39,844 nucleotides of DNA, from the NCBI GenBank assembly GCA_003194525.1, contig NBIV01000404.1:1-39844 (forward strand). The letters run 5' to 3'. The translations under genes were made by a program, and so were the position numbers. Source of the DNA: Gracilariopsis chorda. Lineage: Eukaryota; Rhodophyta; Florideophyceae; Gracilariales; Gracilariaceae. Each line of letters begins with the position of its first letter. Position 1 is the stretch's first letter. This document shows positions 21,858 through 29,816 of the stretch, piece after piece. The notes under the pieces were generated by a model. That model was not told the origin of the DNA, did no database searches, and saw only the letters and a program-made list of their open reading frames with translations.

Positions 21858-22981
21858 TGACCATGGCGAGCAGATGACGATCTGCTTAAATTGTTCGTCT
21901 CGTCCGTCGACTCCATTTCGAGTGCCGTAACTTCCGCTAGTGCGACCATGGCGCGCTTGAGCGCTTGTGCAACATGCGACGCCCGGATTGCAGAGAAAAA
22001 CTGAGCAGTCGCCAGAAGAATGGCGGCTTATGGGCAAGAGAACGCTGCGATAGCATTTCGCTTTTCTAATACTTCTGAATTTCGCTTCGCTGACTCCGCC
22101 AGTATGCGCACAGCTTGCGTTGTGAGTTCTTCTTGACGGACTAGCTTTGCGCTCCGGGCGCCCTGACCGTACCGTTCAGCATTTGTTGTCGGCATCGCGG
22201 CTTCCTGCTCCTCACTATTTTGTGTAGAAATCTCTCCGCTTGACTTCAATTGACTCTCGTCTGGCTGCGTTGCTTGCGTTGCAGTAATAGAGCTGCCAGT
22301 AGAAGGCACGCACGACCACTTCGAATGATTTCGAAGTACTTTCCAGTCTCTGTAGTGAACTCATTTGTCCTTCTTGAAGTTCTTGTAGTCGTATTCCATT
22401 CTTTTGGTGTGCTCAAGGTGAATGGCGACTGCCATTGAAACTAAGACGTCGTCGTCAACCCCAGTGGGATTGCAAGCGCGCACTTTGCCAAGTGAGACCA
22501 AGAACTTCTGCACATCGGAAGGCATATCGCTAAAATTCTTCTTTATGCTCGCCGCACCTTGGTACTCATATTTGTTTTCCAGCCCGAGTTGTCGTTTGGG
22601 ACCCTTCTCAATAAAATGGCAGCGGATGGTGTCTTGGAATACTTTGCATGTCTGGTCCGTACCGGTTATTGGATCTTCAGACGCTGCAATCCATGCGCGA
22701 GCAAGGACATCATTCTCCTCGGCATCCCAGTTCTTCCAGCGCCCCATGGATGACAGGATGCAAGTGCGAGCAGAATGCTTGCAAGTTGCGCAGCGGGTAA
22801 CATAACAGCTTCGAGGGGTTTGCATTGGTTTACAGTTTTGCTGGGGGGCTACAACTGCGTCACTAGCCAATCTGGTGGGGGTTCGTGTCATATCTAATCC
22901 ATAGAATAGAGCAGAATGCCGGTCTAATGAGGGTTCGAATAGATCCAGGTCGTGCTCTACTGTATTGGGAAATGCTTTCAA
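21858..22981 (-). pseudogene. Myb/SANT-like (NAM-associated type) Harbinger accessory protein, broken
   Basis: This is the second protein of Harbinger transposons, a DNA-binding partner of the transposase. On the minus strand the frame runs from about 22981. No in-frame ATG starts it; the first Met is the one in LDMTRTPTR. A Myb/SANT-like helix block WKNWDAEENDVLARAWIAAS leads into EDPITGTDQTCKVFQDTI, followed by YDYKNFKKDK. A TGA at 22361-22363 interrupts, and the same frame continues with VHYRDWKVLRNHSKW, the typical end of that domain, so one nonsense mutation is likely. A Ser/Gln-rich linker and a helical segment to 22028 follow. After one more frame change a helical tail (AAILLATAQFFSAIRASHVA) runs to a TAG at about 21858. 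Confidence 0.75.
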
Positions 22982-23462
22982 TAGATTAGCAACCTGTGGG
23001 GTAGAGTGACGGTTTTTTGTGAGGACTGAAAATTTGTCATTGGAATGGAGAATAGACGCCCGCTAGAGATGCTCTATGCGACGCAAAGGCGGATAACTAT
23101 ACGTGAGCTAACACGGCTTACACTCTGAAATTGGTGTATAGACCGTCAAAGTGAAGTATATCGAGCCCGAAACCTCTTAGTTGAGTACAGGATGTTTAAT
23201 GAGGAAACAGAGCTAAGCCTGTTCATTGGTACAGTTGGCATAGGTCCTGAGAGTAGGCGCCCCGACTGCGAAAATATCTACTAAAAATATCTAAATGAAC
23301 GGCAATACTCGCACGGCCTTCTTGACCAAGCGCACAACACGTGCGCACATCACTCACATAGCAGCGCTTGACTACTCTGTATGACGTTTACAGCACGATC
23401 GCGATCAGATAGCATTGAGGTGTAATTCCTCGGTAGCAGCAGTACAACTCATATATCGTACT
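22982..23462. other. Noncoding sequence, nothing recognised
   Basis: Contains no supported gene; ends at the target site of the young Gypsy element. Confidence 0.4.
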
Positions 23463-23467
23463 ATGCA
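23463..23467. repeat. Target-site duplication ATGCA (left), Gypsy 2
   Basis: Exact match to 30188-30192; abuts the 5' LTR. Confidence 0.92.
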
Positions 23468-23491
23468 TGTAGAACATCGACGAAGATAGTC

Positions 23492-23551
23492 GGTAATTTG
23501 GGTAAGAATTTGGCTTCGAATGGTAATTTGTCCAGGAATTTGGCTTCAAAT
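23492..23551. repeat. Two 30-bp tandem repeats in the Gypsy 2 U3
   Basis: Each unit starts GGTAATTTG and ends GAATTTGGCTTC plus RAAT, with a variable middle. The position upstream of the TATA box suggests duplicated enhancer-like sites (inference). Confidence 0.8.
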
Positions 23552-23647
23552 GAACAATGATAAGGAATGTTTTATTGTAGTTCTATAGATTAATACTACG
23601 TTTACTGCTATCTCTACAGAGCGTCCACTTTCAATAAAGAAAAGGTC

Positions 23648-23676
23648 TATAAAAACCTTCTCTCTCAGACGAGAGA
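23648..23676 (+). promoter_or_regulatory. TATA box and start-site hairpin of Gypsy 2
   Basis: TATAAAAA at 23648-23655. About 25 bases on, TCTCTC-AGAC-GAGAGA forms a 6-bp stem, so transcripts would begin within or near a small hairpin. The start site itself is inferred. Confidence 0.6.
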
Positions 23677-23773
23677 CACAAGGGCGACCAAGTTCGAACT
23701 TCAGACCTTTCTCAGACCTCGGGGGCCCCCATCTTCATCCTCTTTCAACAACAATCAACCTGTCCGTTCCGTC

Positions 23774-23793
23774 ATATTATTATATAATAATAT
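23774..23793. repeat. Perfect 20-bp AT palindrome in the LTR
   Basis: ATATTATTATATAATAATAT equals its own reverse complement. It lies 14 bases upstream of the GTAAGT splice donor and is repeated in the 3' LTR at 30123-30142. Confidence 0.85.
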
Positions 23794-23807
23794 ACCCAAA
23801 TACAAAA

Positions 23808-23874
23808 GTAAGTTATTTTAATCAGTATAACCGCTACAAAGTCGTAGCATCGCACTAACCAATACTACTTTAAG
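23808..23874 (+). promoter_or_regulatory. Putative 67-nt intron crossing the LTR/leader boundary
   Basis: Donor GTAAGT at 23808-23813, branch-point-like CACTAAC at about 23852-23858, and acceptor CTTTAAG ending at 23874. Exon 1 ends in A (23807) and exon 2 begins TG, so the join makes ATG in the context ACAAA-ATG-TC, in frame with the zinc-finger ORF, which has no methionine of its own. The intron contains the last 31 bases of the LTR and the expected primer-binding region. Confidence 0.7.
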
Positions 23875-24356
23875 TGTCTGAGCAAAAGAAAAGTCCCCCA
23901 AAGGAAGAAATAAGTAAGGAAAAATTTATTTTACCACCTTCGATTACAGCCGATGATTTATATGAAGACGATGATGTATCAGACTTTGAAGATGTATCTG
24001 TAAAAGAGGTACCTATACCACGCACTGACAAAAGCAACTTTTGCAACTACTGCAACAATAATAAGAAGGAAACATCTTGGGGAGAGCACAACGTTTCTCA
24101 GGAACATTACGTCGCGCTATCGAAGGCGTTCAACTTTAAACTTTATTGTGACTATTGCCGTCATCTATTCAACTCTACATTCGAGTACTACGCGCACTTA
24201 CGCGTTGCAGAGCATATCAATCGTCGACGCAGGGTGGCGCAAGTGTACCGCGCGGCTCGTAAGGCTCATAACGCTCCCCCGCTAACGAGGACCACTGGGG
24301 CAGTACCTCCATTTGGAGTTGTGAAAGAGATACTTAAATTTCTTAAACGTCAGTAA
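23875..24356 (+). CDS. Accessory zinc-finger ORF upstream of gag (U1/matrin-type C2H2 pair)
   Basis: An open frame of about 160 codons, directly preceded by an in-frame TAA and containing no Met. The start is therefore best explained by splicing (A at 23807 plus TG at 23875). The N-terminal 50 residues are acidic and lysine-rich. Two fingers follow: C-x2-C-x11-H-x5-H (CNYC...HNVSQEH) and C-x2-C-x12-H-x5-H (CDYC...HLRVAEH). This spacing is that of U1C/matrin RNA- or DNA-binding fingers. A basic stretch NRRRRVAQVYRAARKAH comes next. Gag has its own knuckle, so this is an extra nucleic-acid-binding protein, not nucleocapsid. Possible roles (inference): RNA export, splicing control or packaging. 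I know no standard Gypsy counterpart. Confidence 0.7.
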
Positions 24357-24866
24357 CCGTTCACGGTACATATGAATAAAATTTAATTGATTTTCTGCAT
24401 TTTACTACTTGTGCACAATTGCCTCTACAGTACTCCAGAAGAAATAGAAAACTAATTAGAAATCATTTCTATTTATTAATCTATCGTCAAACGTATCTTG
24501 TACTATAGAGAGCCAAAATACAGTAGCCATTACAGAATAGAAATACGAATAACATTAAGTATACTCAATTTTCTAATCAAAGAGCTATCGGCTACTCTCT
24601 AACAGACCAGTACAGTACTACACATCAAGTAGATATTCAAATAGCACAAACAAATATAGTAAAATACACATTTCAATTGAAACATCAATACGACACAGTT
24701 TATTCAGGGACAGGATCAGACATAATCCTAATTCTAGTTGTAGAGACCGAAAACGATAAGTATTATCTATGTTGTAGTAGCACCAAATAACAATAGCCCA
24801 ATTAATTAAATGCAATCTCTCTAGAACCAAGAAGTATATTATTTACTCTAAACCCCTGAACACAAA
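24357..24866 (+). other. 510-bp leader between accessory ORF and gag
   Basis: No supported ORF on the plus strand. The minus-strand frame at 24618-24830 is probably chance. An acceptor-like ATCTCTCTAG ends at 24824, 42 bases before the gag ATG, and would remove upstream ATGs if joined to the LTR donor (inference). Confidence 0.45.
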
Positions 24867-25712
24867 ATGGAAGGAGATCTACTCGAACTACAAAATAGGA
24901 TTAATATATTATCCCAACAAATGAATCAAGTAATGCAAGTGAATAATCATCTGAGTAATGCACTCAATCAAAATATGCACAACACGGATGCCTTAAAAAT
25001 AGGCAAGCCAGAAAAGTTTTCAGGTAAATATGCAAGGTCATGGTTACAATCGTTAGAAAATATATTTTCGAACGTAAACGAAACAACCTCAGAAGAAAAG
25101 AAAATCAAATATGCAGTTAGCTTTATGACTGGCCAAGCCTTAGAATGGTGGGAACTTATAAATATAAACGATGAGATAAATATTGACTCATTCAATATAT
25201 TCAAGAAATTGTTGTTGGAATATTTTGAACCAGCAAATAGGGAACTTAACGCAAGAAGAATACTATCCAGTATTAAACAAATGGGAAAGCTATATAGCGT
25301 CACAAATTATAATAGAGAATTCACAAAGTGGTTATTGCAAGTACCAACAATGTCTCTTGAAGAACAAATATTTCTATATAGCAAAGGGCTTAAACAGAAT
25401 ATTCGCATTGAACTTGAAAGGGCAGAACCAAATAATCTACAAGAAGCAATGAATATTGCCGATAGAATGGATGCCATTTATTCTTCACAAAGGTTTAATT
25501 ATAACTTTCGTCCCTATAATCAAAATAGAAAACGAAATAATAATGATGAACCTACTCCAATGGAAATTGGAAATATTCAACGTTTTAGTAATAAAAACAG
25601 ACTAACGCCGGATGAAAGACAGAGACATATAAAAGATAATCTATGTTTCAAGTGCCATAGAAAAGGGTGTCGTCCTTGGAAGCATAGAGAGTTTAACAAC
25701 TCAAAAAACTAG
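24867..25712 (+). CDS. gag: Gypsy 2 gag (capsid and zinc knuckle)
   Basis: 281 residues from ATG in the context ACACAAA-ATG-G. The start is helical and Gln/Asn-rich with a coiled-coil look. The retrotransposon gag domain follows (KPEKFSGKYARSWLQSLENI, ALEWWELI, LLLEYFEPANRELNARRIL, LYSVTNYNREFTKWLLQVP, IADRMDAIY). It ends with a linker (PTPMEIGNIQ) and a knuckle CFKCHRKGCRPWKH, spaced C-x2-C-x4-C-x4-H, in which Cys replaces His and His replaces Cys of the CCHC norm. It builds the virus-like particle and binds element RNA. The ORF closes with AAA AAC TAG, a -1 slippery site at the stop. Confidence 0.92.
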   Translation: MEGDLLELQNRINILSQQMNQVMQVNNHLSNALNQNMHNTDALKIGKPEKFSGKYARSWLQSLENIFSNVNETTSEEKKIKYAVSFMTGQALEWWELININDEINIDSFNIFKKLLLEYFEPANRELNARRILSSIKQMGKLYSVTNYNREFTKWLLQVPTMSLEEQIFLYSKGLKQNIRIELERAEPNNLQEAMNIADRMDAIYSSQRFNYNFRPYNQNRKRNNNDEPTPMEIGNIQRFSNKNRLTPDERQRHIKDNLCFKCHRKGCRPWKHREFNNSKN

Positions 25713-25750
25713 GAATGATGGATTCGGATCAAAACAAGGGACCCGAGTCC
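25703..25750 (+). promoter_or_regulatory. -1 ribosomal frameshift signal between gag and protease
   Basis: The heptamer A AAA AAC (25703-25709) is in the correct gag phase and followed directly by UAG. Ten bases after it GGATTCGG (25720-25727) can pair fully with CCGAGTCC (25743-25750), allowing one G-U. A -1 slip reads into the protease frame, which is open there. Confidence 0.75.
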
Positions 25751-26491
25751 TTTAAGATTGTACAACATGAAATCGCAAAAAAACACAAAAACAACACAAA
25801 ACCAAAGAAAAACACAAAAACAAATACAATTGCTTTATGTGCGTTTAAGAATAGAAATAAGTGTTCTAATCTACTCATATTTTCAGGAGAAGGTATGAAA
25901 TTGAATAAAATGGAAAAGTGTAATATTCTAATTGATAGTGGGTGTGAAGATATTTGTATTTCAAAGAAGTATGCTGATCAGCTAAAATTAAAAAGAAAAC
26001 CAAGTGAGGTTAAAGCAGAGCTTTGGGATGGAACATTAGTCCCCATGGATGAATGTTTAGACGTTCTTAATATCCAAATTGGTAAAGCTAAGTTTAAAAC
26101 AAATCCATTCATAGTTGATTTAATCGGCTATGATGTTATTCTGGGAAAAACGTGGCTTAAGCAGTACAATCCACGAATAAACTGGAAAAGAAATACTGTA
26201 CTAGTCAATATTGATAACAAGAACTTCTTTCTGGACGCAGAATCTGTCAAAAGACAGAGCTCCCGTGAAGAAGCCCTACTAAGTAAAAAACAGTTTGCAA
26301 AACTCGTGAAAAGGCAAAAGAGTAAAATATACCTTGTTACAATACACCCAAAAACGAATCAATGTGAGCAAGACATTGAGAAGAACATATCTGATTCAAA
26401 AGATGATGAATTACAGAGAATACTTGAGGAGTATAAAGATGTATTTCCAGAAGATTTACCAAAAGGTTTACCACCCAAAAAGGCAAGTTGA
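25709..26491 (+). CDS. Gypsy 2 protease and pre-RT linker
   Basis: About 260 residues reached by -1 frameshifting; an ATG pair at 25715 would also allow reinitiation. A lysine/asparagine-rich stretch precedes the aspartic protease: CNILIDSGCEDICISKKYA with the D-S-G triad, then YDVILGKTWLKQYNPRINW as the second conserved part. The C-terminal portion (DELQRILEEYKDVFPEDLP, then KGLPP) is the conserved segment just before RT. It processes Gag and Pol in the particle. The frame ends GCA AGT TGA, exactly where the pol frame takes over one base ahead. Confidence 0.88.
   Translation, partial: LGMMDSDQNKGPESFKIVQHEIAKKHKNNTKPKKNTKTNTIALCAFKNRNKCSNLLIFSGEGMKLNKMEKCNILIDSGCEDICISKKYADQLKLKRKPSEVKAELWDGTLVPMDECLDVLNIQIGKAKFKTNPFIVDLIGYDVILGKTWLKQYNPRINWKRNTVLVNIDNKNFFLDAESVKRQSSREEALLSKKQFAKLVKRQKSKIYLVTIHPKTNQCEQDIEKNISDSKDDELQRILEEYKDVFPEDLPKGLPPKKAS
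26483..26491 (+). promoter_or_regulatory. +1 ribosomal frameshift site between protease and pol
   Basis: GCA AGT T followed by GA to make UGA. Skipping A at 26486 lets GTT (26487) be read and enters the pol frame (V-E-M-E-I). Yeast Ty3 uses GCG AGU U for its +1 shift; this differs in one wobble base. The in-phase stop directly after is expected for such sites. Confidence 0.72.
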
Positions 26492-29300
26492 AATGGAAAT
26501 TAAGATGAGAGATGACACCGCACCCGTAATGGGACCAATGTACAAACTATCTCCTAAAGAATTGAAAGAAATGAGAAAACAAATAAAACACTTACTTAGC
26601 CATGAATTTATTATGCCAAGCATAAGCCCTTGGGGAAGCCCTGTTTTATTTACTCCCAAAAAGGATGGTTCACTACGCATGTGCGTAGATTACAGAGCAT
26701 TAAATAAAAAGACGATTAAGAATAATGTACCACTACCAAGAATTGATGAAGTGTGGGACCAACTTGGAAACGCCAAATACTTCACTACTTTAGACCTTAG
26801 AGCTGGCTATAATCAAATACGAATTAAAGAGAATGATATACCTAAGACAGCATTCCGTACAAGATACGGGCAATTTGAGTATTTAGTCACACCATTTGGC
26901 CTAACCGGCGCACCAGGTTGTTTCCAAACTTTAATGAACAACATATTTAGACCACATCTTGACGAATTTGTCATGGTTTACTTAGATGATATATTAATAT
27001 ACAGCAAGACAAGGAAAGAACATTTAAAACATCTTAGAATTGTTCTAGATACTCTACGAAAAGAGAAACTTTATGGGAAATTATCTAAGTGTCATTTTAT
27101 GACCCAAGAAGTTGAATACCTCGGTCATATCATAACACCAGCTGGAATTAAGGTTGATAAAAGAAAGATAGAAGCTGTTGCTAAATGGCCAATACCGACG
27201 ACTGTTAGAGACGTACAAAGTTTTATTGGCCTATGCAACTACTATAGAAAGTTCATTAAGGACTTTGCCAAAATAGCTACACCTCTCACAGAACTTACAA
27301 AAGAAAAAAATGACTTTGTATGGAACAAAGCAGAACAAGAGGCTTTCGATCAACTTAAGAAAAAACTAGTAAGCGCACCCTTACTAAGATGTGCGAACCC
27401 ATCCTTACCATATGAAGTAACTACAGACGCTTCAGCCACAGGTCTAGGCGCAGTGTTAATGCAAGAAGACGAAAATGGTAAACGACCAATAGCATATGCC
27501 TCTAAGAAACTTAATGAAGCAGAGCAAAACTATTCTACCGGAGAACGAGAGTTACTAGCAATTATATTCGCCCTGAAAACATGGAGATCTTACCTACATG
27601 GCTCTAGATTTACTATTCTAACAGATCACCATCCCCTTAAGTTTCTAGAAACACAGAAGACATTATCTAGGAAACAAGCTAGATGGGTTGAATATATGCA
27701 ACAATTTGATCACACAGTATCCTATATAAAAGGGAAAGAAAATAGAGTAGCCGATGCATTATCCAGAAAGAATACAGAAGTATGCAAAACCTCTACAACC
27801 ATTATCAAATCTCTTTTTAACCTATCAACAATAAGAGTTAGTGAAAATACTCTAAAAAACCTTGAAACAGATTATAAGAGTGATCCAGAATTCTCACAAC
27901 TACTAGGTGGTATAAAAGAACCATACAACATAATAGGAAAAAGGTTATATTTTGAGAATAGGTTATGCATTCCAAATGGTAAGATAAGAAAACAAATTCT
28001 CCACGACAACCATTACTCACTACAAGGAGGACATAGATCTTATCAGAAGACACTTTTGCTCCTTAGAAAGCAGTATTACTGGAAAAAGATGAAGAGTGAC
28101 GTGAAGAAATATGTAACTGAATGTGAAAGGTGTCAAAAGGCAAAATCTATGAATAAAGAAATGCAAGGATTACTACATCCTTTTCCTCCACCTGTTAAAA
28201 AATGGGAAGTTATAACAATGGATTTTATATTTGACTTACCAAAAAGCGAAGACTATACAGGTATAATGGCTATTGTAGATAAGCTATCGAAGCGAGCTCA
28301 TTTCATTCCACTTACTGATAAAAGTAAAGCACCAGACATTGCTCACATATTCTATAAAGAAGTATACAGACATCATGGTCTTCCACGAACTATTGTATCA
28401 GACCGGGATAACAGATTTACCAGTGTATTCTGGACTACACTAATGAATCTTTTACAGATTAAGCTGAATTTGTCAACATCGTTTCATCCACAAACCGATG
28501 GACAAACGGAACGAATGTTCAGAACACTAGAAGAAATGCTACGATGCTATATCTCCTATACTCAAAGAGATTGGATAAAATACCTACCTGGTCTAGAGTT
28601 CGCATACAATAATCACACGAATAGTACAACCAATCTATCTCCATTCTTCTTAGAATATGGGCAAGACCCAATTACAATTAATGATCTTCTACATACTGAG
28701 GAACGTAAACCAGAGAATAACACATCTTTTGATTTCTTAAGGAATATAAGAAAAGCGGAGGAAGCTGCTAAATCTGCCATAGAAATAGCAAACACCAGAA
28801 ACAGTGACAATATAAACCAAAGGAGAAGACCTCAGAGTTTCAATATTAATGAGTACGTTTTACTATCCACAAAAAACCTTATGATTCCCAAAGGAAGATC
28901 GAAGAAGTTCATTCAGAAATACATTGGACCATTTCGTATCATATCATTCAATAAAAACAAAACATCGTATAAACTAGATCTTCCAAAAGAATATAAATTG
29001 ATACACCCAACATTCCATGTATCGCTATTGAAACCATTTAATAGTACTTATGACGCTAAACAAAGTATGGATATCCAAAAACTAATACATAAGGATAATT
29101 CTATTCCAATACACATCATTGGACATAGAATATGGAATAATGTTATTCAATATCTTCTTCGTACAGGACAGGACGATTCTGACGACATATGGCTCAATGA
29201 AAATGATACACGTATCACTACAGAGTTACTTGATTCTTACAAATCGAACACACAGAAGTCTATAAAAGGAAAGACTTCGCTTTCTTTTCTAGTCAACTAG
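26487..29300 (+). CDS. pol: Gypsy 2 pol: reverse transcriptase, RNase H, integrase, chromodomain-like tail
   Basis: About 938 codons, uninterrupted, with no own conventional start; it is entered by the +1 shift. RT blocks: SPWGSPVLFTPKKDGS, MCVDYRALNK, TTLDLRAGYNQI, FRTRYGQFEYLVTPFGL, YLDD at 26979 and YLGHII. RNase H: TTDASATGLGAVLMQ, GERELLAIIFALK, ILTDHHPLKF, ENRVADALSR. Integrase: a zinc region with H/H and CERCQ, then catalytic D at 28221, D at 28401 and E at 28509 (exact D-x35-E). A GPF module (KYIGPFRI) and HPTFHVSLLKPF come next. The tail IQYLLRTGQDDSDDIWLNE with TTELLDSY resembles a degenerate chromodomain, placing it among chromoviruses. It makes cDNA and inserts it. All motifs checked are intact. 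Confidence 0.93.
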   Translation, partial: VEMEIKMRDDTAPVMGPMYKLSPKELKEMRKQIKHLLSHEFIMPSISPWGSPVLFTPKKDGSLRMCVDYRALNKKTIKNNVPLPRIDEVWDQLGNAKYFTTLDLRAGYNQIRIKENDIPKTAFRTRYGQFEYLVTPFGLTGAPGCFQTLMNNIFRPHLDEFVMVYLDDILIYSKTRKEHLKHLRIVLDTLRKEKLYGKLSKCHFMTQEVEYLGHIITPAGIKVDKRKIEAVAKWPIPTTVRDVQSFIGLCNYYRKFIKDFAKIATPLTELTKEKNDFVWNKAEQEAFDQLKKKLVSAPLLRCANPSLPYEVTTDASATGLGAVLMQEDENGKRPIAYASKKLNEAEQNYSTGERELLAIIFALKTWRSYLHGSRFTILTDHHPLKFLETQKTLSRKQARWVEYMQQFDHTVSYIKGKENRVADALSRKNTEVCKTSTTIIKSLFNLSTIRVSENTLKNLETDYKSDPEFSQLLGGIKEPYNIIGKRLYFENRLCIPNGKIRKQILHDNHYSLQGGHRSYQKTLLLLRKQYYWKKMKSDVKKYVTECERCQKAKSMNKEMQGLLHPFPPPVKKWEVITMDFIFDLPKSEDYTGIMAIVDKLSKRAHFIPLTDKSKAPDIAHIFYKEVYRHHGLPRTIVSDRDNRFTSVFWTTLMNLLQIKLNLSTSFHPQTDGQTERMFRTLEEMLRCYISYTQRDWIKYLPGLEFAYNNHTNSTTNLSPFFLEYGQDPITINDLLHTEERKPENNTSFDFLRNIRKAEEAAKSAIEIANTRNSDNINQRRRPQSFNINEYVLLSTKNLMIPKGRSKKFIQKYIGPFRIISFNKNKTSYKLDLPKEYKLIHPTFHVSLLKPFNSTYDAKQSMDIQKLIHKDNSIPIHIIGHRIWNNVIQYLLRTGQDDSDDIWLNENDTRITTELLDSYKSNTQKSIKGKTSLSFLVN
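29276..29292 (+). promoter_or_regulatory. Strong 3' splice acceptor upstream of the 3' ORF
   Basis: CTTTCTTTTCTAG is a pyrimidine tract with TAG at 29290-29292, the best acceptor-like sequence in the element. It lies 44 bases before the ATG of the 3' ORF. Joined to the LTR donor it would yield an env-like subgenomic mRNA (inference). Confidence 0.5.
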
Positions 29301-29336
29301 CTTGTCGTCTCTACCAAGCCTACAAACTTTCTACAA

Positions 29337-29768
29337 ATGAATATCTACCACGTACAGGAATACGGACTGCTATGGGTCGCAGGCAACTACATGAAGAACC
29401 ATCTTCGACCTGTACTACAAGACCGTTACAGTCAAGACGTATTACTATATGAAATGATTAATATTAGCCTCGGCTATAAACAAATCAAAGATAATCTACT
29501 TACCGAAAATGATAAAAATATGGTTCTAGCACTATTTGAGCACCTTAATTCTTCTGTCACTGGTCTACTACAAGAAGACTTTTTAGTCCAATTTCACTAT
29601 CTCATTGTCGGAATGTATGGACACTTACCAAAACATGGAAACTACATTTCCATAGTTCAAGAATCAATTTCCAAATTAATTGATAACAAAGAAACATTTA
29701 TCCACATAAAATGCAACGATGGAAACCCTCATCTTATATATCCCAGCAAAGAAAATCTTACAATATAA
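29337..29768 (+). CDS. Unknown 143-codon ORF after pol
   Basis: ATG in the context CTACAAATGAA, matching the gag start context, ending TAA 48 bases before the 3' LTR and its purine tract. The product (starts MNIYHVQEYGLLWVAGNYM) looks soluble and mainly helical. It has no signal peptide, no membrane segment and only one cysteine, so it is not an envelope protein. I recognise no family. Its place is that of env or accessory genes in retroviruses. It is open in an element with nearly identical LTRs, which argues for selection or very recent insertion; the two cannot be separated from one copy. Confidence 0.65.
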   Translation: MNIYHVQEYGLLWVAGNYMKNHLRPVLQDRYSQDVLLYEMINISLGYKQIKDNLLTENDKNMVLALFEHLNSSVTGLLQEDFLVQFHYLIVGMYGHLPKHGNYISIVQESISKLIDNKETFIHIKCNDGNPHLIYPSKENLTI

Positions 29769-29802
29769 AATTAATTGGTTTGAGGACAAACCGTTAAAAA
29801 AG

Positions 29803-29816
29803 AAAAGGGGGAGAGT
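29803..29816 (+). promoter_or_regulatory. Polypurine tract of Gypsy 2
   Basis: AGAAAAGGGGGAGAGT directly before the 3' LTR, the plus-strand primer for cDNA synthesis. Confidence 0.85.

Larger units (their letters stand above)
23468..23838 (+). repeat. 5' LTR of Gypsy 2
   Basis: Begins TGTAGAACATCG, ends GCCGCTACA in the 3' copy (ACCGCTACA here). It contains two 30-bp tandem direct repeats (23492-23521 and 23522-23551), AATAAA, TATAAAAA (23648), a 10-bp GC palindrome, a 20-bp AT palindrome and a GTAAGT 5' splice site (23808). Confidence 0.95.
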
